Shown: in pieces, positions 57,708-64,000 of the stretch
Position numbering within the stretch: the stretch's first letter is position 1
Layout of the letters: each line of letters starts with the position of its first letter
NCBI RefSeq assembly: GCF_022014495.1
Contig: NZ_JAKLSQ010000003.1
Location: forward strand, 100,575 to 164,574
Direction of reading: 5' to 3'
DNA from: Sandaracinobacteroides sayramensis
Lineage (GTDB): Bacteria; Pseudomonadota; Alphaproteobacteria; Sphingomonadales; Sphingomonadaceae
Length of the DNA stretch: 64,000 nt
The notes under the pieces: generated by a model
What the model saw: the letters and a program-made list of their open reading frames with translations, nothing else
The model's database searches: none
What the model was told of the DNA's origin: nothing
Translations under genes and position numbers: made by a program

Positions 57708-59903
57708 CTAGCGGAGCAGTTGCAGCACGCCCTGCTGGCTCTGGTTGGCCTGCGCCAGCATGGCTTGCGCGGCTTGTGTCAGGATCTGGCCACGGGCCAG
57801 GTTGGTGGTCTCTTCGGCGAAGTCCGCGTCCTGGATCCGCGAGCGCGAAGCCATGGTGTTGGTGCTGGCGCTGGAGAGGTTGTTGATGGTCGCTTCCAGC
57901 CGGTTCTGCACCGCGCCCAGTTCGGCGCGGTTGACGGCAATCGCCTGCAGCGCCTCGTCGAGAGCGCTCAGCGCCGCCTGCGCGCCTTCCTGCGAGGAGA
58001 TATCGATGTCCTTCACCTTCAGGCCGCCGACATCGGCGCCGTAGCGGTTCTCCTCGAAGCCCAGGTTCGCGAAGTTGGAACCCGCCGCGAAGCCCTGGCT
58101 GCCGGCGCGCACGTCGATCGCCTTGCTGCTGTTCAGCGTGACTTGCGCGTAAGCCGTGTTCACCGTGGCCGCCGACACGTCCGCCGGGTCGGTCACGCCG
58201 GTGACGGTATAGGCCGTGCCGGTGCCGGCGATGGTGGCGGCGCCAAGGCCGAAGTTGGCGGCGCTCGCCGCTTCGTCGGAGTCGAACCACACCGCCACGT
58301 TGCGGCCGTCCGCCGCTGTCAGCGACAGCCCGCCACGGCCGTTGTCGCTGGCCGTCACGCCGGTCGCGCCGGCAAAGTTGTTGATGACGGAAGCGACATT
58401 CTCCCGCGTCTGCTGCGCGCTGTCGCTGGCCTTCAGGGCGATGTCCATCGACACGCCGTTGATGACGAGCGTGGCGGTGGCATCGGCGGCGATCACCGTG
58501 GTGGTGGTGCCGTCGATCGTCAGCGCGCGCGCCGTCGCCGTGACGCCGGTCTGCGCCGAGCTTTCGTTGATCGCGGCGGCGACCGCAATGGCGCTGGCCG
58601 CCTTGTTGCTGGAACCGGCCGTGGTGTCGGAATAGGTGTCGTCGGCGGCCTTGGAAGCGCGGATCGAGACGCCGTTGATCACCAGATCGCCAGTGTTCAG
58701 AACCCGCGCATCCGAGCCGTTTGCGGCGCTGGCGACGGCGCGGGCGTCGGTCGAGACGGTGGAAACGCCGCGTTCGAAGCTGCCGGCGGCAAGACCTGCC
58801 CGCGAAAGCCGGCCGGAACCCACGGAGTCGACTAGGATCGGGCCGCCCGATTCCGAGACCAGGCTGTAGCTGCCCGATTGCGCGCCCACTTTCAGGCCGG
58901 TGGCACCCGCCGTCAGCGTGTCCAGCGAGACTTCGATGTTCCGGCCGTCGGCCGCTTCCAGGCGGATGCCGAGGTTGGAGTCGCCGGTGTCGATGGCGCG
59001 AACGCCCGTCTGGCCGGAAATCAGGTTGATGGCGTCGACGACCGCCGTGCGCGAGGCGGCGGCGTTGGCGGACGTGGTGATGGAGCCGGTGGTGACGCCG
59101 TTGATGGTGACGGTGCCCGTCAGCGCCGCGGCGGTCATGGCCGTGCCGGTCATCGTCGTCGCGCCGACCACGGCGCGCACGCCGGTCTGGTCGGAAACGC
59201 GGTTGATGGCAGCGGCCTTGGCGATCGCCGAAGCTTCCTTGGCCACCGAGGAAACGCTGTCGTCCGTGTTGCGCGAGCTGCCGATGGTCACGCCGTTGAT
59301 GCGAAGGTCATTGGCTTGCAGCGCCTGGTTGGCGACGAGGTTGGCGGCCGAGGTTTCGAAGGCGCCGGTGGCGGTGAGGCCGGGGACGCTGCCGGTGCCG
59401 AGGTCGCCGGCGCGGGCCGAGCCGATCGTCAGCTGCACTGTCTGGCCGGCGCGGGCGCCGGTTTGCAGCGAAAGCGCCTTCGACGAGCCGTCGAGCAGCT
59501 TCACGCCGTTGAAGTCGGTGCGATTGGCGACATTGTCGACTTCGCCGATCAGTTGGGTGACTTCCGCCTGCAGGGCTTCGCGCGCTTCGGTCGACATGGT
59601 GCCGGTGGAGGCCCGCATCGCCAGTTCGCGCATCCGCTGCAGCATGTTGGCGACTTCGCCCATGGCGGTTTCGGCGGTCTGGGCCAGCGAGATGCCGTCG
59701 CCGGCGTTGCGGATGGCGACCGACAGGCCGCGCACATCGGCAGTCATGCGCTGGGCGATGGCGAGGCCGGCGGCGTCGTCCTTGGCGCTGTTGATGCGAA
59801 GGCCGGTCGACAGGCGCTCCATGGCGGTGTCGAGCCCGGCCTGCGCGATTCGGCTGCCGCTCTGGGCGCGCAGGGCCGAAAGATTGGTGTTGATGATCGT
59901 CAT
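57708..59903 (-). CDS. fliC: Flagellin, large form with duplicated central domains
   Basis: 731 residues. The conserved D0/D1 ends are intact: residues 1-140 (NTNLSALRAQSGSRIAQAGL, LSTGLRINSAKDDAAGLAIA) and the C-terminal ~110 (YGADVGGLKV; FAEETTNLARGQIL). The centre (about 190-600) is far longer than usual and carries four INGV motifs at about 202, 267, 409 and 481 followed by QTGVRA/ATGVTA helices: flagellin hook IN repeats in two pairs. Secreted by the export gate that includes FlhA. AAGGGGACATG precedes the start. flaF and flbT do not flank it. Confidence 0.95.
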   Translation of the reverse strand: MTIINTNLSALRAQSGSRIAQAGLDTAMERLSTGLRINSAKDDAAGLAIAQRMTADVRGLSVAIRNAGDGISLAQTAETAMGEVANMLQRMRELAMRASTGTMSTEAREALQAEVTQLIGEVDNVANRTDFNGVKLLDGSSKALSLQTGARAGQTVQLTIGSARAGDLGTGSVPGLTATGAFETSAANLVANQALQANDLRINGVTIGSSRNTDDSVSSVAKEASAIAKAAAINRVSDQTGVRAVVGATTMTGTAMTAAALTGTVTINGVTTGSITTSANAAASRTAVVDAINLISGQTGVRAIDTGDSNLGIRLEAADGRNIEVSLDTLTAGATGLKVGAQSGSYSLVSESGGPILVDSVGSGRLSRAGLAAGSFERGVSTVSTDARAVASAANGSDARVLNTGDLVINGVSIRASKAADDTYSDTTAGSSNKAASAIAVAAAINESSAQTGVTATARALTIDGTTTTVIAADATATLVINGVSMDIALKASDSAQQTRENVASVINNFAGATGVTASDNGRGGLSLTAADGRNVAVWFDSDEAASAANFGLGAATIAGTGTAYTVTGVTDPADVSAATVNTAYAQVTLNSSKAIDVRAGSQGFAAGSNFANLGFEENRYGADVGGLKVKDIDISSQEGAQAALSALDEALQAIAVNRAELGAVQNRLEATINNLSSASTNTMASRSRIQDADFAEETTNLARGQILTQAAQAMLAQANQSQQGVLQLLR

Positions 59904-60051
59904 CTACATGTCCCCTTGGTGAAGCCTGGGTGAAGCGGGGCCTGCCCGCCGGATGGGTGCAAGAAACTGAAGCCTCGAAGCCGACAGATGCCGTTTGGTG
60001 GCCTCAGGGCGACTTCACGGCCGGCTCCCGGCGAGGTTAAACAGCCGGCAC

Positions 60052-60729
60052 ATGTCCACGCCGATATCCGCCCTGCCCCCGATCCTGCTGGATGCGCCGA
60101 ACTGGCTGGTGATCGACAAGCCGGCCGGGCTTGCCGTGCACCCGGGGCCGCGAACGCCCCGGAGCCTGGAGGATATTCTGCCGGGCTATGCGCCCAACCG
60201 CCCGGCGCCGCAGGCAGTCCACCGGCTGGACCGGGACACCTCCGGCTGCCTGTTGCTGGCGCGCCGCGCGTCCGCCCTTCGGGCGCTGTCGCGGCAGTTC
60301 GAAACAGGACAGGTGAAGAAGCTCTATTGGGCGCTGGTCGACAAGGCGCCAGCCGATGATCGCGGCGAAATCGACGCGCCCCTGCTGAAGCAGAGCAGCC
60401 GTGCGGATGGCTGGCGGATGATCGTATCGGCCGATGGCAAACCGGCCCGGACCCGTTGGGAAGTGCTGCAAAGGCAGGGGGCAACCGCGCTGATTGCCTT
60501 TCAGCCGGAGACTGGCCGGACCCACCAGATCCGGGTCCATGCCACTTTGCTGGCGACAGGCTCAGCTATCTGGGGCGATCCGGTCTATGGCCAGCCCCAG
60601 CAGCAAGGTGTCGGCGGCATGATGCTGCACGCCCGGGCGCTGGAGTTCGATGACCCGGCCACCAACGCGCGCAGGCGGGCAGAGGCTCCCCTCCCCGCCC
60701 GCTTTCAATTGATGGGCTTTACCGGCTGA
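60052..60729 (+). CDS. RluA family pseudouridine synthase
   Basis: 225 residues from ATG 60052. It has IDKPAGLAVHPGP near 21-33, the catalytic Asp60 in HRLDRDTSG (57-65), and GRTHQIRVHATLLATGSAI near 163-181. No N-terminal S4 domain is present. It isomerises uridines in rRNA or tRNA; the site is unknown. It is an unexpected guest between fliC and flgM, divergent from fliC and convergent with flgM (4 bp gap). Confidence 0.92.
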   Translation: MSTPISALPPILLDAPNWLVIDKPAGLAVHPGPRTPRSLEDILPGYAPNRPAPQAVHRLDRDTSGCLLLARRASALRALSRQFETGQVKKLYWALVDKAPADDRGEIDAPLLKQSSRADGWRMIVSADGKPARTRWEVLQRQGATALIAFQPETGRTHQIRVHATLLATGSAIWGDPVYGQPQQQGVGGMMLHARALEFDDPATNARRRAEAPLPARFQLMGFTG

Positions 60730-60733
60730 AGGA

Positions 60734-61030
60734 TCAGCGCTTCAGGGAAGCGATCATGGCGTCTGCGATGCTTTCGGGCCGTGTGGGATAGTTGCCGGCC
60801 TTGATGGCTTCGCGCAGTTCCGCCACGCGGCCGATGTCGACCGGGGCGCTTTGCGCCAGCGCGCGGGAAATCTGCCGGGTTTCGGCGGTTGCCTCCACCT
60901 TGGCGGACGCTGCTGGCCGTTCCAGCGACGCCGGCCCACCGGCGGCTTCATGGCCGGCCGGCGGCGCGACTGCCCGACGGCCTTCGAGCGCGGCCAGCGC
61001 CCCGGCGCGGGAAGAGATGGGATCGAACAT
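60734..61030 (-). CDS. flgM: Anti-sigma-28 factor FlgM
   Basis: 98 residues, mostly disordered and Ala-rich at the start, with the conserved C-terminal sigma-binding helices VAELREAIKAGNYPTRPESI near 69-88 and ADAMI after. It binds FliA and is exported when the hook is done. It is downstream of flgA (55 bp), as usual. Confidence 0.92.
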   Translation of the reverse strand: MFDPISSRAGALAALEGRRAVAPPAGHEAAGGPASLERPAASAKVEATAETRQISRALAQSAPVDIGRVAELREAIKAGNYPTRPESIADAMIASLKR

Positions 61031-61085
61031 CAGCTGCCTCAGTCCTTACCAGTCGACGGCGGTTCGCCATCGGTTCAGCGCAGGC

Positions 61086-61559
61086 TTACGGCTGCACCAC
61101 CCCATCCTTTAGCGGACGGCCGGAAGAAAATGTGAGGATCCGGCCATCCGCATCGACATGCGCCATGAACCGCGTGCCGGAGCGGGCGTTGCGGACGATT
61201 ATCGTGCCTTGCCGTTCGTTCGCCGTTTCGACGATCCCATCCACAGTGGCGCGGTAGCCCTGCCCTTCCACTTCCACGCGCAACTGCTGCCCGCGCCTCG
61301 GCAGGGCGGCGGGTGCGGCTGCGACGACAGGCAGGGACATGCGCCAGCCCGTTTCCGGGCAGGTCGCTTCCAGCCGCGCGGCCTTTGCTCCTCCCTGCCG
61401 GAAAGCGAAGCCCGAATCGCAAGCCGGAACCGGCAGCCGCATGTCCAGCCGAACGGCAGAGCCGGTGAACTGCTCCGCTTCGCGACGGAGTTGCTCGGCG
61501 GACGCAGACAATGAGGTGGCCGAGAACAGAAGCACCGAGATCGCAGAATATTTCAACAT
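61086..61559 (-). CDS. flgA: Flagellar P-ring assembly chaperone FlgA
   Basis: 157 residues. The signal peptide is 1-21 (MLKYSAISVLLFSATSLSAS then AE). The SAF-like C-terminal part has PRRGQQLRVEVEGQGYRATV and ANERQGTIIVRNARSGTRF. Two cysteines (around 48 and 66) may pair in the periplasm. The start at 61559 is the ATG whose signal peptide is complete. It needs P-ring protein FlgI, not in the window. Confidence 0.92.
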   Translation of the reverse strand: MLKYSAISVLLFSATSLSASAEQLRREAEQFTGSAVRLDMRLPVPACDSGFAFRQGGAKAARLEATCPETGWRMSLPVVAAAPAALPRRGQQLRVEVEGQGYRATVDGIVETANERQGTIIVRNARSGTRFMAHVDADGRILTFSSGRPLKDGVVQP

Positions 61560-61592
61560 GAGCCACTCCAGCCGTTTCAAATCATGGAGTCC

Positions 61593-61608
61593 GCAAGAAA
61601 CAGGCCAA
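61593..61608 (-). promoter_or_regulatory. Sigma-54 promoter match for flgA-flgM
   Basis: On the minus strand TTGGCCTGTTTCTTGC has the GG and GC pairs of the -24/-12 elements in the correct 12-base register. The expected start of transcription is about 12 bases further, giving a ~20-nt leader to flgA. Confidence 0.65.
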
Positions 61609-61728
61609 TCGCCCCAAAGGCGCGTGCAGGCCGAAAAGCGGAACCCATGTGCCAGCCTGGCGGAACCCGGGCGGAACCATGGTGCCGGTTTGCGGACTTC
61701 AGGAAACAGAATGTCTCGGGCCGGATAG

Positions 61729-61746
61729 TTGGCACGGCGCTTGCTT
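61729..61746 (+). promoter_or_regulatory. Sigma-54 promoter match for flgBCDE
   Basis: TTGGCACGGCGCTTGCTT matches the sigma-54 consensus (TGGCACG, four bases, TTGC) at every fixed position. The leader to flgB would be about 38 bases. The activator is likely FlbD or a similar protein, not seen here. Confidence 0.85.
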
Positions 61747-61793
61747 GGCTCTCCTCGCCCGGAACGGCCGGGACAGGAGGAGAAGCGCGCGAA

Positions 61794-62180
61794 ATGGATC
61801 GGCTGGATCGCTTTTTCGGAGTGCACGGCACGGCATTGGCCGCGCGCAGCGAACGGATGCAGATTCTCGCCTCCAACATCGCCAATGCCGCAACCCCGGG
61901 CTACAAGGCGCGGGATCTGGATTTTGGTGCGCTGCTGTCCAGCGGAAAAGGCGGCGTCTCCGGCCCCAGCGTCACCCATATCGGGCATATGAGCGGGGAA
62001 GCTGCCGCCGCGGCCAGGCTGCTCTACCGCCAGCCGCTGCAGCCCTCGCTCGACGGCAACAGCGTGGAACTGGCGACCGAGCAGTTGCAGTTCACCGAAA
62101 CCGCCGTCCGCTACCGCTCCACGCTCAGCATCCTGAATGGCCGCATCGGCGGCCTCATGTCCGCGTTGAAGGGGGAATGA
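61794..62180 (+). CDS. flgB: Flagellar basal-body rod protein FlgB
   Basis: 128 residues. Rod-protein pattern: ASNIANAATPGYKARDLDFG near 24-43, a short variable centre, and a C-terminal helix TAVRYRSTLSILNGRIGGLM. The start follows GGAGAAGCGCGCGAA. Overlaps flgC by ATGA. First gene under the sigma-54 promoter. Confidence 0.93.
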   Translation: MDRLDRFFGVHGTALAARSERMQILASNIANAATPGYKARDLDFGALLSSGKGGVSGPSVTHIGHMSGEAAAAARLLYRQPLQPSLDGNSVELATEQLQFTETAVRYRSTLSILNGRIGGLMSALKGE

Positions 62181-62584
62181 CCTTGTCTCTCAGCATCTTC
62201 GACATCGCCGGCCGGGCGATGTCGGCGCAGCTTCTGCGCCTTAACAGCTCCGCCTCCAACCTTGCCAACGCCGGCTCGGTATCTGCCACGCAGGAACAGG
62301 CTTTCAGGTCGTTGAAGCCGGTGTTTCAGACTCTGTATGAAGGACAGTCCGGCAAGGCCACGGTGAATGTGCTGGGCGTGGTGCAGGCGAACATGGCGCC
62401 GCAGCGCCGGCATGAACCGGGGCACCCGCTCGCCGACGCCGATGGTTATGTGCATGTCGCCGCCGTCGATCCGAACGCCGAACTGGTGGAGGTGGTGGAA
62501 ACCAGCCGCCAGTATCGCAACAACATCGAGGTGCTGGAAACCGCCAAGTCGCTGACGCTGGAAACGCTGAGGCTGGGCCGATGA
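62177..62584 (+). CDS. flgC: Flagellar basal-body rod protein FlgC
   Basis: 135 residues. The N-terminal RLNSSASNLANAGSVSATQE (about 21-40) and C-terminal ADADGYVHVAAVDPNAELVE and SRQYRNNIEVLETAKSLTLE match the rod family. ATGA overlaps at both ends mark tight coupling in the flgBCDE operon. Confidence 0.94.
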   Translation: MTLSLSIFDIAGRAMSAQLLRLNSSASNLANAGSVSATQEQAFRSLKPVFQTLYEGQSGKATVNVLGVVQANMAPQRRHEPGHPLADADGYVHVAAVDPNAELVEVVETSRQYRNNIEVLETAKSLTLETLRLGR

Positions 62585-62988
62585 GCGGTTTCGACGTCGC
62601 CGGCCTCGGCCTGCGCGCCTCCGGCTCCAACGGCAAGGAAGCGCGGCAGACCCTCGGGCAGGAGGATTTCCTGACCCTCCTCGTTACCCAGCTTCGCAAC
62701 CAGGACCCGCTGAACCCGCTCGACAACGAAACCTTCGTGGCGCAGCTCGCGCAATTCTCCACCGTGTCGGGCATCACCGAAATGGGGGCGACCCTCGGCC
62801 GGCTGGAAGCATTGGCGAGCGGCGGGCAACGCGCCTCGGCCCCCAACTGGATCGGCCGCGAAGTCACCGGCCCGGACGATCAGAAGGGCCGTGTCGCCTC
62901 GGTCGGTATCGGCGAGGACGGCGCCCTCTCCCTCACGCTCGAAGACGGCAGCTCCCTCCCCCTCTCCTCCGTCACCAGCCTCGCCTGA
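62581..62988 (+). CDS. flgD: Flagellar hook cap protein FlgD (short form)
   Basis: 135 residues. The N-terminal scaffold has LGQEDFLTLLVTQLRNQDPL (about 25-44), NPLDNETFVAQLAQFSTVSG and the linker; only one small beta domain follows, so the large hook-cap FlgD Ig/tudor region is shortened compared with the ~230-residue enteric form. It directs hook polymerisation. Overlaps flgC by ATGA; flgE follows after 14 bp. Confidence 0.92.
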   Translation: MSGFDVAGLGLRASGSNGKEARQTLGQEDFLTLLVTQLRNQDPLNPLDNETFVAQLAQFSTVSGITEMGATLGRLEALASGGQRASAPNWIGREVTGPDDQKGRVASVGIGEDGALSLTLEDGSSLPLSSVTSLA

Positions 62989-63002
62989 AAGGAAGCGGCT
63001 TC

Positions 63003-64000
63003 ATGACCTTCTTTATCTCGCTCACCGGCCTCAACGCCGCGCAGACGGAATTGTCGGCGCTCAGCAACAACATCGCTAACGTCGGCACTTCGGGCTTCAA
63101 GAAGTCGCGCGTCGAGTTCGGGGACATCGTCACCCGCTCGGCGGCGCAGGCGGCGAACCGCGCCAATGGCGCCGGCGTCACCGTGGCGGCGGTGAAGCAG
63201 CAGTTCACCCAGGGCGGCTATCAGAACAGCAGCAACGCGCTGGACCTTTCCATCGCCGGACAAGGCTTCTTCCTGGTGAAGGGCGGCGGGGACCGGGCCG
63301 ACAGCCTAGCCCTTTCGCGCAACGGCGCCTTTTCCGTCGATGAGAACCGCTGGGTGATCGACAACGAAGGCCGCCGCCTGCAAATCCTCCCCACTACTGC
63401 CGATGGAGCGGTCACGGGCCTGGGCGCCAGCGCGTTGCAAGCGCTTCGCCTGCCCATCAGCTCCGGCGAGCCGCGCGCCACCACGTCCGTGCGCTTCACC
63501 GCCAATCTGCCGGCGGCCGCGGCCGCCCCCACCGCCCCTTTCGACCGCGGCAATCCGGCCAGCTACAATGGCGCCACCTCCACGCCGGTCTTCGCCGCCG
63601 ACGGCAGCGCCCAGACGGCGACGCTTTATTACCGCCGGCTGGAAAGCCCTCCCGGCGACACCAACAAATATTGGGAAATCCGCAGCTTCCTGGGCGACTC
63701 CGAGATTGGCCCGATCCCCGGCCCCGGGCCGCAGCAACTCACCTTCGACTCCAATGGCGTGCTGACCACGCCCACAGGCCCGGTCGCCTTCTCCGGCGGC
63801 TTCAGCATCAGCCACGCCGATTCCACCACGCTGAACGAGCCCTTCTCCGTCCCCGCGCCGGAGCAGGATGGCTATGCCCCCGGCCGGCTGGAAGGCGTTG
63901 GAGTCGATCAGGCCGGCATCGTGCGCGCGAGCTTCTCCAACGGGGAAACCTTCGCCATCGGCAAGCTGGCGATCGGCAATGTCGCCAACCCGCAAGGGCT
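63003..64000 (+). CDS. flgE: Flagellar hook protein FlgE, 3' end outside window
   Basis: At least 332 residues, open to the last base. ATG 63003 is preceded by AAAGGAAGCGG. The N-terminal MTFFISLTGLNAAQTELSAL and SNNIANVGTSGFKKSRVEFG are hook/rod-family segments. LDLSIAGQGFFLV near 82 and a hook-specific middle domain follow. The C-terminal D0 helix is missing because the window ends. Not a broken gene as far as can be seen. Confidence 0.95.
   Translation, partial: MTFFISLTGLNAAQTELSALSNNIANVGTSGFKKSRVEFGDIVTRSAAQAANRANGAGVTVAAVKQQFTQGGYQNSSNALDLSIAGQGFFLVKGGGDRADSLALSRNGAFSVDENRWVIDNEGRRLQILPTTADGAVTGLGASALQALRLPISSGEPRATTSVRFTANLPAAAAAPTAPFDRGNPASYNGATSTPVFAADGSAQTATLYYRRLESPPGDTNKYWEIRSFLGDSEIGPIPGPGPQQLTFDSNGVLTTPTGPVAFSGGFSISHADSTTLNEPFSVPAPEQDGYAPGRLEGVGVDQAGIVRASFSNGETFAIGKLAIGNVANPQG

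Noticed and set aside
59904-60051. Sigma-54 promoter for fliC
   Set aside because: GGC...TTGC-like bases are present but spaced 14 rather than 12 apart, and another candidate has a poor -12 element. No clear sigma-28 site was seen either.

Overview
The window reads as a gene-dense, GC-rich stretch of chromosome from a flagellated alphaproteobacterium, most likely a member of the Sphingomonadales. The evidence is two exported proteins with the PEPxxWA form of the PEP-CTERM sorting tail, a fused ispDF gene, the alphaproteobacterial order dusB-ntrB-ntrC-ntrY-ntrX-hfq-hflX, a DUF2794-type protein next to cysE, a COQ10-like protein behind lipA, and palindromic CCCGGGTCAAGCCCGGG repeats. The genus cannot be fixed from sequence alone. 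No rRNA, tRNA, CRISPR array, prophage or transposase gene was seen.

Layout. 1-7106: a beta-hydroxyacid dehydrogenase and a secreted YtcJ-like amidohydrolase, a sterol desaturase family protein, a PEP-CTERM protein, an SDR coupled to purF, and divergent hisI. 7107-7579: a 473-bp non-coding stretch with strong hairpins, a repeat unit and a probable MerR operator. 7580-13299: a MerR regulator followed by acyl-CoA dehydrogenase, thiolase and a two-domain FadB, a compact beta-oxidation operon ended by a clear terminator. 13431-22385: mixed metabolism and stress genes (nitronate monooxygenase, cysE, TauE/SafE exporter, exported cyclophilin, OxyR with both redox cysteines, ketopantoate reductase family, quinone oxidoreductase, pgsA, nitroreductase, second PEP-CTERM protein). 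22548-35531: lipA, COQ10-like, CinA-like, ispDF, then the nitrogen and redox regulatory block dusB-ntrBC-ntrYX-hfq-hflX, and mazG.

35609-43141: an NTF2-like protein, an APC permease, and the holB-metG / tatD / MBL-hydrolase group, interrupted by an oppositely oriented nhaA. 43227-45269: TPP riboswitch and thiC. 45244-51367: rnk, an exported protein of unknown function, a DUF389 membrane protein, a 235-bp MITE-like element, clpX and clpP. 51565-64000: flagellar genes: a lytic transglycosylase, flhA and fliA; an exported prolyl oligopeptidase; a very large flagellin; an RluA-type pseudouridine synthase; flgM and flgA; and flgB-flgC-flgD-flgE, with flgE running off the end of the window. Back-to-back sigma-54 promoter matches lie between flgA and flgB.

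How it works together. FliA (sigma-28) and FlgM (anti-sigma) form the late flagellar checkpoint. Sigma-54 appears to drive the rod and hook operons. NtrC carries the sigma-54 contact loop, but its paralogue NtrX lacks it. No wholly new multi-gene system was found. The best unexplained items are the MITE-like element and its repeats, the structured non-coding stretch at 7107-7579, the internally duplicated flagellin, and the exported glycine-zipper protein beside the DUF389 gene.
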